Positions 10,606-20,088 of a stretch of 21,727 nucleotides of DNA are shown in pieces. The DNA comes from Oehlia diaphana (Eukaryota; Glomeromycota; Glomeromycetes; Glomerales; Glomeraceae): NCBI GenBank assembly GCA_003833135.1, contig QZLH01000742.1:1-21727 (forward strand), written 5' to 3'. The notes under the pieces were generated by a model that was not told the origin of the DNA, searched no databases, and saw only the letters and a list, made by a program, of their open reading frames with translations. Position 1 is the stretch's first letter. Each line of letters begins with the position of its first letter. Position numbers and translations under genes: made by a program.

Positions 10606-12734
10606 TAGTGCTCTACATGAACTGGCTTAAGTTAAGCTACAGTCTGGCTTGGCTCAGCTTGAAGATCTGTACCAAGTCAAGTCTGAAATGAGCCAAACCA
10701 TAAAAAATTTTGGCTCAGCTCAGTTTGAGTCAAGCTAAGCTATAAAAATCCTGGCTTGAGCTGAGCTGAACTTAAGCTGGCTTAAGCTTTATCATAAAAA
10801 TATTTTTGCAACATTTTTACTTTAAATTATTAAAAAAAAATGTTGTGAAATATTTTTTTTAATTAAATTAATATAAAATATAATGTTTTTGCAATATTTT
10901 TACTAAAAAATATTGCAAAACATTTTTTACTTTTTGTTTTTATATATAAACTATTTATTTTAGTATTTTTCCTTTTGATTTTATATGTAAAAATGCTAAA
11001 ATTGATAGTTTCAGCATTTTTTTTCGATTTTACATGTAAAAATGCCAGAATTATTAGTTTTAGCAGTTTTCTTTTCAATTTTACATGTAAAAATACTGGA
11101 ATTATTAGTTCTGGTATTTTTTTTTTAATTGTACACATGTAAAAATGCCAGAATCATTAGTTCTGGCATTTTTTTTTCAATTTTACATATAAAAATATCT
11201 GAATTATTAATTCTGGCATTTTTCTTTTGATTTTACATGTAAAAATGCTAAAACTGATAGTTTCAGAATTTTTTTTTCAATTGTACATGTAAAAATGCTG
11301 GAATTATTAGTTCTGGCATTTTTCTTTTTGATTTTATATGTAAAAATGTTGAAACTGATAGTTTCGGCATTTTTTTTTTATTGTACATGTAAAAATGCTA
11401 TGAGCGACCGAATACTAAGTAAAGATAAATGATTAACTAAAGAAATCATGTGACATGGGTAAATGATTAGCCAGAAAGATAAAACATGTGGAAAATGGAA
11501 TGATCTGCATGATGTAATATTTATTGGATGAGTAATGAAGATCAGATAGATTAATTAATAAGTCGATTATTTTTAAGATAGGAACTGGTTTATTATATTT
11601 AACAATAAGGAATAAAGATGAATTTTGATATGATAACTGGTTTATCAAGTTCATCAATAGGAACAATCAAAAGAAACAATTATGAGTTATAAAAATAGAT
11701 TTATTTTTCATAAGCTTATTTTTGAAAGATTATTTTCTTTACGATATTTTCTTTACAACAAAATATTTAAGATGACAAGAAAAGAAAAGAAAAGATAAAA
11801 TTAATATAGAAGAAAAAGAATATAATATTAGAAAAGAATATAAAAGATAGTGAATTAAAAGAACATATAATATTGGAAAGATAATTTAAAAACATAAAAT
11901 AGATTATAAGAATATCACATAAGATAGAAAGATAGTACATAAAATAGCATATATAAGAAAAGAATAGGGATTTGTAAAATTATACAAATAGGAACGGAAT
12001 CCAAGTGAATTCCAGAGTTAATCAATCAGTGAATAAATTTAGAATTTAATGGTTTTAATAAAGTATTATATTCAATAAAAAGTAATATAGTTCACCCTAA
12101 ATTTTTATAAAATATTTATTTTATTATTTTATTAAATTTTGAATTATAAGGAGAATAAAATATAAACTTTCGTAATGAGAATAATTAAATTTCGAAGTTG
12201 AAATAAATATAAAATATTTTGTAGCAAAAGCTATTGAAGTTTTGGGAAATGTTGATGAAAAGGACGAAATTTTGGAAAAATAAGAGAAGTTAAATTTTAT
12301 TTTATATCATTGATGTTTGTATTACTAATGTGATTTATTTTATGTAAACCAAAAATGTTGCTATAATTTTGTTATTATCATTATAATTTTGTTACCGTAT
12401 TTTGTTCATTCATTAAGTTGTTCATTTATTCACGAGAGCTGATTCGATGTGGCAACTCTTTATATTGATGAAAGAGGGTTTCAACGTCAGAATTATTAGT
12501 TCTGACAGTTTTTTTTTTGTATAATAGCTAATTTGGTTTATGAGCCAGCTCGAATTTTTTGAGTTAAGTCTGTTACAGGTTTGAGCTTTTTTAGCTAAGC
12601 CTAATAACTGGCTTGAGCTCTTCTAAACTGGCTTGTAAGCCACCAAGCCAATTTAATTATGGCTTAGCTTGGTTTGGCTTGGCTTGAAAAGATTAAGCCA
12701 GCTCATGAGCCAGCTTGGCTCATGTAAAGCACTA
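10606..12734 (+). mobile_element. Non-autonomous hAT-like element (2129 bp) with 8 bp target duplication
   Basis: The left end is TAGTGCTCTACATGA and the inverted right end is TAGTGCTTTACATGA (14 of 15). The flanks are GTTGAAAC (10598-10605) and GTTGAGAC (12735-12742), an 8 bp target duplication with one mismatch, the hallmark size for hAT transposons. Subterminal zones of about 150-200 bp at each end are packed with GGCTTGGCTCAGCTTGA-like words (CTTGGCT/GAGCCA), another hAT trait since such words bind transposase. No transposase is visible; the only open stretch is about 32 codons on the plus strand near 12190-12290. The inside holds the hairpin array (10989-11400) and a purine-rich stretch (about 11760-11960). 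Confidence 0.75.
10989..11400. repeat. Tandem array of about 50 bp hairpin units (8 units plus a partial)
   Basis: Units start at about 10989, 11038, 11089, 11141, 11191, 11241, 11291, 11342 and 11391 (partial), i.e. spaced 49-52 bp. Each is an inverted repeat: AAAAATGCCAGAA, a short loop such as TCATTAG, then TTCTGGCATTTTT, followed by a T-rich spacer ending ACATGT. Stems vary between units (GCTAAA/TTTCAGC, GCCAGAA/TTCTGGC), in several units with matching changes on both arms. A solitary unit (CGTCAGAATTATTAGTTCTG) lies at 12485-12504 in the same element. It is not a CRISPR: the period is the repeat itself and there are no unique spacers. Confidence 0.85.
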
Positions 12735-12742
12735 GTTGAGAC

Positions 12743-13092
12743 TACTTGTTTATTAATTTTCATGAATTTTTATTTTACATTTATGGCACAATTGGCATTT
12801 ATTGTAACAGTACTAATTTTTAATCTTTGAATTTTTTACATCTGATCAATAACTTTCAGATGCAATTTTGGCATTTTGATCTTAAGTAAATCACTATTGT
12901 AAATTAAGTGACATTATTTAGCAAGATCAAAAATACTTATATCTCAATTTTCATGAATTTTCAATTAACACATATGGAGCAATTATTGTTTATATTTTAT
13001 ACATCTAATCTGTAACTTCAGAGCATAATTTTAACACTTTGATTCTAAATAATTTGCCCTTATGAATTAAGTGAAATATGTTCAGCTAGTAC
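12743..13092 (+). repeat. Right part of the 165-190 bp tandem repeat
   Basis: Continuation of the array interrupted by the hAT-like element. Two units read TACTTGTTTATT / TACTTATATCTC, TTTTCATGAATTTT, TATGG(C/A)(A/G)CAATT, then ACATCTGATC / ACATCTAATC, and TTAGCAAGATCAAA / TTCAGCTAGTAC. A further partial unit (TTAGCAAAATCAAATCTACTTG, TATGGAGCAATTAG) continues after the small insert, to about 13430. Confidence 0.6.
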
Positions 13093-13304
13093 TTCGATCT
13101 GTAGCGATTTTATCCAATTTTTCATCTGGATTGAATTTCATTAAATTTCGCTGAAACTATGAGTTTGGCTAGAATTAGCATAAATTTTTGGAATAATAAT
13201 ACTTTAATATTGGTCTAAATTATGGTCTGTTTAAATCTGAGATTCATAATCTTTCTCAGCCATAATAATCACATGAAAATATTCAAGTTTTCATTCAGAT
13301 CGAA
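13093..13304. mobile_element. Candidate 212 bp MITE-like insert in the tandem repeat
   Basis: Ends are the perfect inverted pair TTCGATCTG (13093-13101) and CAGATCGAA (13296-13304), with weaker inverted matches inward (TTTTCAT). It interrupts a repeat unit: TTCAGCTAGTAC before and ACATTATATTTAGCAAAATC after. No target duplication could be read with confidence. Confidence 0.4.
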
Positions 13305-13443
13305 ACATTATATTTAGCAAAATCAAATCTACTTGTATATTAATTATAACATATTTTGATTTATACTTATGGAGCAATTAGTATTATTTACAATAGTACT
13401 GATTTCTGATCTTTTATTTTTTTTATTTAATATAAAAAATATT

Positions 13444-13714
13444 ATATATCATGGGCATAGTACCCCCATGTATAGTACCCCTCTTGTAAAATTTTATAGT
13501 AACCTGGGGGTATTTTACATTTATCTTGTGATCCAGTAATCAGATTTGAGCGATCTTTTTTTTATTTGATAGCTCTCATTGAGCTCATCAAAATAAAAAA
13601 AGATTGCCCAAATTAGACCAGTAGATCGTGAGATATTCGCAAAAAATGCAATTTTTAAGTTTTGTTTAATATTCAGAGGCCAGGATAGTGAGGATACTAT
13701 GACCCATGATATAT
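13444..13714. mobile_element. Small foldback/MITE-like element of about 271 bp
   Basis: The left end ATATATCATGGGCATAGTAC is mirrored at the right as ATATATCATGGGTCATAGTA on the minus strand, differing by one inserted base. Inside, at about 13549-13605, is a second imperfect hairpin: ATCTTTTTTTTATTTGATAG, CTC, a short loop, then GAGC-TCATCAAAATAAAAAAAGAT. The 73-codon minus-strand frame across it is a product of this repeat, not a convincing gene. Confidence 0.5.
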
Positions 13715-13744
13715 GGTACATTAACTTTAAGCAAAGATCCAAGT

Positions 13745-14265
13745 TTATTTTTTAAAAAGTTTAGACCAATTATATTATATAAATATAACATTATATGATT
13801 TAAATTTGTTCATTTTAACAAAATTTAGGCCGGCATTATGAGTCTGGCCAGAATTAAAAATATTTCGGCCGGAATTATGAATTATTGATTTGCAAATTAA
13901 ACCCAATTTAATTAAATTAATATTGGCCAACTTTAATTATATACATATCATACTATATATTTAATGAGGGTATTGTATTGTAAAACTTTTTTTTTGAGAC
14001 ATTTCCAGTGACTATTAGGTTATTAATATTACCAATTTCATATATTTCATATTCATAAATATTTCACGCCAGATTTTATTTCAATGCTTGCAGTCCAAGA
14101 ATTAAATTCGGGATATATGGAATTGCTTTATTAACAATATTAATAAAAAGTAAAAAATGCAATTTGTACAGATTATTTAAATGCAACGATTTAAAGGATT
14201 TGCATGACTATCTATTATTTAGAGAATATTTTTTGTATTAATTGTATTAAGAATATCCATGTCAT
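13745..14265. other. Intergenic, downstream of the nuclease-like family gene
   Basis: AT-rich. It contains a degenerate interspersed repeat with GGCCGGCATTATGAGTCTGG and TTTCGGCCGGAATTATGAAT near 13825-13885; a related, more decayed sequence is at about 13145-13190. No coding pattern. Confidence 0.4.
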
Positions 14266-15712
14266 TTACATCCTACTAATTTCAACTTTAGTTCTGAATA
14301 GATGGTTAGAATATCTGACTTTTTCTTTTTTTTTTGGTGAACTAACACAATCATAAATTCGTGTAGTAGCCATAACTGCAGATTCCTTGCCTACTTTCTG
14401 GAGTTTTCGCTTTCGTTCTTTTTTTGCTTTTGGGTTATTTTTACCTTCGACCAATAACATAGTCCTCTTTACTATAGCTTTGGTTTTCAATATCAAAGTA
14501 AAATATTCCAAGTTCTCCCCGAACTGTTCAACTTCTTCTGCTATTTGATATAACGGCGTCCTCGTAATGCGACATATATGTCCATTTGGGCTGTCAAGTC
14601 GCATTAACATTGTTGTTAGTTCTGAAGAATAACAGGATATTGTTAAAAAACATACTGTAAGTACGAATAGATGTTTAAATATAGATACAAACCGGCATGG
14701 ATCCAGCCAACTACTTCTATCTGCCTTACTCTTTCGGTTTCCCATCCTACTGCACTACAAAGATCGACAAACATATCCTTCATAATCTTAGGACATTTAA
14801 GTCCTCTTTCCTTTAAAATCTTCGTATCATTCATCCCTTTATAGAATCTCCCAGCCTCTGAGCAACCGTACTCATGCTTATTTTTCCTAATAATTAGGTC
14901 ACTTCTGCGTCCAATCTTTTTTCTTGACAAACGGGTGATTCCTTGTGAAATTTGGTGACGGTTCTTTCTATTTGCGCTCGCGTGGCTACATATCTCACCA
15001 CGGGCATTATATACATTATCCAAATCTGACATCGAGTTGTCAATTAAATACCAGAAATGAATAAGATACCAGTTTTCGTGTCGACCAGATCTTAAATTAC
15101 CAGTATCATATTCGCTTATTCTTTAGTTGGTTAATTGTATAGGAAAAATGTTAATGTAAGCTCGAATTATCATTTTCAAGATTATGTACTCACAGGTTAT
15201 ACATCGATCTTTTTATCCATTCAAAATTAAAATGTATGCTCTTGTTGTAGTTGCTTCCTTCCTTTTCCGCTAGGACCTCCCTCAACTCCACTAATGAATC
15301 CTTGAATTAATAAATAGAAGAAATAGATATCAATATGTGTAAATGTGTAATATGTGTATAGAAGTATGCGTTGAATGTTTGTACTCTCACTTTGACATAT
15401 TTTAGGAGATATTCAAGAAGATCGTCTGGTAATTCGGGGAATTCTTTACTGTTGTAAGACCGAATTTCATCGAGCTCTTCTTCGGTAAATATTGAATTAT
15501 ACGTTTCGTCGTCCGGGTCGATAATGAATGAGTGAGCGAGGCTTGTAAAAAATAACCTCAGAATTAGGATGAAAAAAAATAATGACAGCAATACAAGACT
15601 AAACAAGCAGTTGAGCTACTTACTGTTCATAAACCGCGGTCATTGAAAAATTAAATAATGCGTCTTCGACATATTTGCCTGTTGATAGACGCCATTTTGA
15701 TTGGGTTTCCAT
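14266..15712 (-). CDS. Glomeromycete repetitive-family protein, nuclease-like C-terminal half (five exons, 376 aa)
   Basis: Exons 15712-15624, 15541-15391, 15300-15194, 15120-14693 and 14621-14266 join in phase to 1131 nt. The protein opens METQSKWRLSTGKYVEDALF, then HSFIIDPDD, ELPDDLLEYLLKYVK and later GRRSDLIIRKNKHEYGCSEA (186-205), KILKERGLKCPKIMKDMF and LMRLDSPNGHICRITRT. I recognise a large Rhizophagus family. E158, D190 and E199/E204, followed by a long K/M-rich helix and strands, resemble a PD-(D/E)XK fold as in fungal proteins with a GEVKP-type motif; here the usual lysine after the second acid is not clear (SEAGR), so activity is doubtful. The fold is inference, the gene structure is seen. 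Donor of intron 4 (GTTTGT) is weak. In other family members as I remember them, KWxLSTGxYVED is internal, so this is probably the 3' part of the gene beginning at 17143. Confidence 0.75.
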
Positions 15713-15742
15713 TTTTCAGTATGTACAAATTATCTCCTCTTA

Positions 15743-15862
15743 CATTTCCATCGACACCTGAGGAGGTTCTACAGAAACTGAATCTGTAATATCATCGCCT
15801 TTCATTTCCATCGACACCTGAGAATGTTCTACAGAAACTGAATCTGTAATATCATCGCCTTC
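15743..15862 (-). repeat. Two 60 bp tandem repeats in coding frame
   Basis: CATTTCCATCGACACCTGAG begins at 15743 and at 15803; the two 60-mers differ at about three positions. On the minus strand each encodes a 20-residue unit with GDDITDSVSVE and QVSMEM(K). Partial versions (SPEGDDITDSVS) lie upstream, with AGAAACTGAATCTGTAATAT recurring at 15917. High identity suggests recent expansion. Confidence 0.9.
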
Positions 15863-16715
15863 GGGTGAAGAAAAATACGAGTCCGTAGTATAATCATCTT
15901 CGGGTGATGAAGAATCAGAAACTGAATCTGTAATATCATCGCCTTCGGGTGAAAAATCTGAAACTGCACTGATTGCAGATATAATGGAATCCGTGATTTA
16001 TGTTTGGTCTAAAAAAAATAGAATCATACCAATTAGCGATTATCCGATCCTGATTGCTGTGAATAGTTAGAAATCGTGCCAACTGGACCGTTTACTTTAA
16101 TGTGAATATCATACCTTGCCCTCCTCGTTCTCCTCGTTGCGTATTTTGCCGAGTTTCTTAGTAAAATGAGTTGGTCCTTTTTCAGAAGGACCATTAAAAA
16201 ACTGATTAATCTCGTCATTCGAATTCTACAAAAATAAAGTTCAGTATTGTGAAATATAACATAAAAATAATGTTAGATGATCAGAAATATCACAAACTTA
16301 CATTATTCTCTTCCGCACTTTGTTTTTTTTTTCGAGGTCGTCCTAAAGTGTTAAAATACAAAAAGAAAGAGTTAGTTTTATTAGATAATCATCATTCTGT
16401 CAATTCTCAGCGTCTAGATAAATAATTACGCATCTATACCTTTTCCAACACTATGTTTCTTTTGTTTTCTAATGCGATGAAGTTTAAATTCTTACTTCGA
16501 TCAATAGCGTAGTTTAACTAGAATAAAAGTATTAGTGTAAACTCTAAAACAAAGACATTTGTACGGGGAACAGTAAGAATATTGCATCTTCAGATTCGAT
16601 CTGGAATAACTTTAGTTCATTATACATCTTGACGTGCTGGATATCTTGTCGTAGATCTTGAATTTTTTTATGACTGTCCCAGAATTTCTCAACTTCCAAA
16701 GAACATTTAATGCCC

Positions 16716-16930
16716 TAGAAAAAGCCCATAAATATAAATAAAGAACTTTACAATAATACAAAACACATCACGGTTACTGCTGACGGACTGTAACGAGCTC
16801 AGCGACTCAACATTAGATGACTCAGCGATCACACTAATGTGTTACAGCAATAGACTCAGCGATCTTACCAAGGCAATAATAATCCTTGGCCTGCCAACAG
16901 AACCAAAAAAACAAAAATAAAAAAGCATAC
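16716..16930 (-). other. Intron with internal GACTCAGCGATC repeats
   Basis: First intron of the family gene (donor GTATGC, acceptor TTTTTCTAG). At 215 nt it is longer than most introns here, and it has three versions of GACTCAGCGATC / CTCAGCGACTC near 16797-16864. It may conceal a micro-exon; nothing decisive is visible. Confidence 0.4.
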
Positions 16931-17222
16931 TTTCCAGTTGTCGAGTAGCTTCTGCGCCCTCTGTGCGTTGGTGTTTTTTTTGTCATTTACAATATTCTGG
17001 AGAAAAGATTTGAACGCACTGTGCTCCTTGCTTCTATACATAAGATGAGTACTAGATTTCCATTTCCATTCTAGAAAGCCGATAAGAGACCATTCAGATG
17101 GGTCAATCTCTGTAAAATAACTGTATCCTGATTCTTGCTCCATAGAGATATTTTGCTTGGGTATTTCCTCACTAAATATACTAAATATTATAGTAACACA
17201 ATGCATGCTGAATTTCCAACTA

Positions 17223-17403
17223 CAGTCGGCTCTCGATATAACGAACCCTCCGGTTTTCATCTCAGTTCGTTATAAGGTTATAGCGAAGAATTTTAAAGAA
17301 TTTATTTGGTTGATTCGTTATAACGAGAGTTACGGTCGTATTTGATTGGTTATATGTCACGTGTTCGGAAAAATTCGTTGTAAAGTGGGTTGAGAGCTGA
17401 CTG
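17223..17403 (+). mobile_element. Pogo/Tigger-like MITE (181 bp) with TA target duplication
   Basis: Ends CAGTCGGCTCTC and (inverted) CAGTCAGCTCTC match at 11 of 12 and are flanked by TA on both sides (17221-17222 and 17404-17405). GATATAACGAAC and TTCGTTATA words inside are typical of Tc1/mariner-pogo-group miniature elements. It has no coding capacity; an ATG at 17260 inside it that reads into the gene (MKTGGFVISR) is fortuitous. The element lies 79 bp upstream of the MEQES start codon. Confidence 0.8.
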
Positions 17404-17405
17404 TA

Positions 17406-18250
17406 CATGTGCCAAGCCACTTATTACGTTTTATTACGTACGTGTCGAGTCAGTCAGTCACATATACTACTAATGACTGATCAGAAATTGGATTTTACCG
17501 GCTAAGAATCCGGAAAGAAAATTATTTTACCGGCTATAAATTCAGAATCTTGTAAATTTTAAATTTTAGTAAAAGAAAAATTGATTTTTATGAATATTTA
17601 TTACTAATCTTTATTAAGTAAAAAATTTAATATTCTAATATGTCTTAAATTTGCCAGATAAGAATCTGAAACATATTGAACATTTTTTAAAATTCCAGAT
17701 TTTCTGGAATTTACAATACTATTTTAAGTACTGCTGATCATAATAATGATTTTTTTCAGCCATAAAGTCACGTGCATGTTAAAATTGATCAAATGTGCAT
17801 GATTTTTCAAATACTGCACATAACTAATAAAGTTTGCGAAAAAACATATAATGCTATTAAAGAGAAAGGAAGTTCTCAGATCTTAAATTATAAATGAGAG
17901 TTCCAGCATCAAGTTATTTTGCAATATTACCTTCACTGATACTTTTTTTAATGCTATTGCTACTACTACTCTTATTGCTACTGCTATTATTAGAAAAACT
18001 AACTGATTTCTTATTTCTCTCCTTTTCAACTTATTTGATAATTTTATTTATAGAAGTTCTTTTTGGTGATTTTTGATGATGATAAAAACTAATTAATATG
18101 TTAGCACTAAGTCTGATCTATTGCATGATACTAGTATTCAATTTATTTTATAATTTTTAGAGAGTACTTACTATCATAAAGAACTTTTATTAGATAATAT
18201 CAACCATCTAATACTTTTTCATACCACCATATTAGGTACAAAGTCTTACT
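17406..18250. other. Intergenic, AT-rich, no gene
   Basis: Decayed repeats only: TTACCGGCTAAGAATCCGG and TTACCGGCTATAAATTCAGA (17496-17547), a related TTGCCAGATAAGAATCTGAA near 17651, and TCACGTG cores at 17358 and 17769. The short plus-strand frame at 17894-18076 is a run of leucine codons from a CTACTACTACTC-type microsatellite and is not a gene. Confidence 0.4.
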
Positions 18251-18707
18251 TAAAGGCCACTATAATATCAGTAAATTTTTTGAAGTGCAGATCTCTAGAG
18301 ATTCTAAAAATTTTGTAATTAATAAGGATTTCTAAAGAACTTTTTCCACCAGTGAGGATTTCCTATTATAAACTTTTTATAGAATCCTTAAGGATACTAA
18401 ATTCGCCAATAAGGAATCTTTAAAGTTATATTTATTATCTATCATATTTATTTATTCACTTTATATATATTTTATTTATTTATTAATTTATTTATTATTA
18501 ATTTATTATAAAAAAATATTTTGTATATTTTATTATAATTATAAAATATTATTAAAGAATACATTCTATTACAATTAGATATCTAAAATATGTAAATAAT
18601 AAAAAAACTTTTCCATTTATCTCTTAAAAGAATAATATTAGGAGGTGAACATGATTAATTTCCTATTATATTCATATCTAGACCAATATTTGGATATATA
18701 ATCAATA

Positions 18708-19019
18708 TCATTTGATTAAACCAGTAGGTGGTTGTTCGTCAATAGATTCAGTATATTGCTGATTTATCATCAAATTCTTCAGAACTAATTTCATCATTTT
18801 TAAATAACTTGCAAGCAATTGAAAATAACCAAACATCCTATATTATAATAAATTAATATATAAAAAATTAGTAATTATATTACTTATCATCTTGATTAGT
18901 TGTTTCACTACTTTTTTAAATTTTATTTATTCAATTAATTCTTTGCTTACAAAATTATTTTCATGTTTTTCCAAGTACCATTGAATTAATTCAACTTCGC
19001 TATATGCTGATTTAATCAA
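18708..19019 (-). pseudogene. Broken transposon-borne gene fragment
   Basis: Minus-strand pieces are protein-like but disrupted: AYSEVELIQWYLEKHENNF followed by VSKELIE and a TAA; then in another frame SSETTNQDDK, a possible intron (GTAATA ... ATATAG), and MFGYFQLLASYL through QQYTESIDEQPPTGLIK to TGA at 18708. An in-frame stop and a frameshift are required to read through. It lies inside the inverted-repeat element. Function unknown. Confidence 0.4.
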
Positions 19020-19332
19020 TTACAAATAAAATTATGAATAAATAAATACAGTAATATACTCATATATGAAGCCAAATGGTAAAAATAAGCAGAATCTCAG
19101 AAATCCTTATATTGGTAAGGTTTTAAAAATATTTTTTACTAATTATTCTAAACAAAGATTTTTACTATAATCGTTAAGCATTGTTGATATCTAATTTTAA
19201 AAATTATATGAAAATAAGCAATTTAATATTCTAACCTAATAAATTTTCCATTTTTTTATTTTCAAATTTTTATAATTAATTAGCTTTAAGAATTAATAAA
19301 TTTTATTAATAAAACATATTACATTAATAATT

Positions 19333-19868
19333 TTATAAGATTTTCTCAATAATATCTTTTCTTCTAAAATATTCAAAATAATATTATTTTTCATTACCCA
19401 ATAATTTTAAGATATTTCCTTTAATTAAAATACCAGATGGTAAAATATGATAAAAAATATTAGATGTTAAATAATACATTAAAATATAACAACCTTCTTA
19501 AACTATATCACTAAAAAAATCAAGATGAATAGGAATATAAATATGCAATGAAATATAATTTAATGTTGTTATTAGTTCATTAGCAAAACAATGATTTGAA
19601 TAAACTTCATAATAATAGTTATAATTTGACCAATACACATTTGATTTGCATATTTAACAAATACATAGTTTTTTTTAATTAATGGTACATCTCTTAAAAT
19701 ATTAACATTCTCTATATCTGGAACTATAGAATTATTAATATTAAATCCTTTTAAAATCAATAACAAATCAATATAATCTAATAATTTACTTTTAATTAAA
19801 GATTGCTGAAACCTTTTTTTATTTGACTTCTGTTTATTTCTTAACTTTTCTAATTCCTTAATATGCAA
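19333..19868 (-). pseudogene. Broken transposon protein fragment
   Basis: The open part reads KELEKLRNKQKSNKKRFQQS, DYIDLLLILKGFNINNSIV, DVPLIKKNYVFVKYANQMCI and GQIIT. It then needs a one-base shift to continue as YYEVYSNHCFANELITTL and ISLHIYIPIHLDFFSDIV, an in-frame TAA, EGCYILMYYL and, past a further TAA, YYFEYFRRKDIIEKIL to a stop at 19333. Such text resembles Rhizophagus transposon-associated proteins I have seen, but I cannot name the superfamily. There is no valid ATG at the 5' end and a TAG precedes it. Confidence 0.5.
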
Positions 19869-20088
19869 CTAAACAATAGTTAATGAAATACTATTTTTAT
19901 TTTCTTTTCATCATTCATCAATAAATTTTTTAGAATGCAAATCCTTAAAGATTCCATAAATTGCTTCAGAATCCCTAAGGATCTGTGATTTTAAGGATTC
20001 TTTAAAAATCCTTATTGACTTGTAAAATATCCTTAAGGATTCTATAAATTTATAGATCCTTAAGGTAAGGATAGGCCCTTAAATGATT

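Larger units (their letters stand above)
15740..17143 (-). pseudogene. N-terminal part of the same family gene, separated from the 3' part by in-frame stops
   Basis: Exons supported: 17143-16931 (MEQESGYSYF..., with FKSFLQNIVNDKKNTNAQRA), 16714-16565 (GIKCSLEVEKFWDSHKKIQD), 16517-16496 (LNYAIDR), 16342-16302 (RRPRKKKQSAEENN, basic AT-hook-like), 16225-16115 (NDEINQFFNGPSEKGPTHF). These join in phase. The last segment (to 15740) carries acidic SPEGDDITDSVS repeats, but I find no clean acceptor that enters its frame from the previous exon. After SMEM come TAA (15742-15740) and TGA (15718-15716), then, still in the same frame, the ATG at 15712 of the downstream part. Also, the stretch after LNYAIDR continues as family-like SKNLNFIALENK before a stop, suggesting a frameshift or a different junction. 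Either a broken gene or two adjacent short genes; I prefer broken. Function unknown; the basic and acidic stretches hint at nuclear or DNA-linked roles (inference). Confidence 0.6.
18251..20081. mobile_element. Decayed inverted-repeat transposon of about 1.83 kb
   Basis: Long imperfect terminal inverted repeats: TTAAAGGCC at the left (18250) and TTAAGGGCC inverted at the right; 19 identical bases TATAGAATCCTTAAGGATA at 18378-18396 and inverted at 20028-20046; and AATAAGGATTTCTAAAGAA near 18321 against AATAAGGATTTTTAAAGAA on the right. The inside holds minus-strand pseudogene fragments. I could not read a target duplication, so boundaries may be off by some bases and the superfamily is unknown. 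Confidence 0.55.

Noticed and set aside
10863..11138. Minus-strand 91-codon frame with repeated KIKRKN-type words
   Set aside because: It is the translation of the hairpin array; its periodicity comes from the DNA repeat.
10989..11400. CRISPR-like look: regular 50 bp period
   Set aside because: The whole period is conserved, no unique spacers exist, each unit is a hairpin, and the genome is eukaryotic.
11433..11666. Minus-strand 77-codon frame in the hAT-like element
   Set aside because: No hAT transposase motif and no extension in frame; composition follows the AT-rich background.
12190..12290. Plus-strand stretch reading AKAIEVLGNVDEKDEILEK
   Set aside because: Only about 32 codons between stops, with no start and no recognisable family; possibly a captured fragment but unsupported.
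13521..13742. Minus-strand 73-codon frame
   Set aside because: It overlaps the inverted ends and internal hairpin of a small repeat element, so the frame is incidental.
15713..15745. An intron removing the two in-frame stops (donor GTAAGA at 15743)
   Set aside because: No acceptor with a pyrimidine tract lies before METQSKWRLS; the nearest CAACAG would delete KWRLST and enters in the wrong phase.
16033..16218. Minus-strand frame with KYATRRTRRARYD
   Set aside because: Shadow frame of the exon encoding NDEINQFFNGPSEKG that runs on into the following intron.
17894..18076. Plus-strand open frame with a leucine run
   Set aside because: Produced by a CTACTACTACTC-like microsatellite; no homology or splice evidence.
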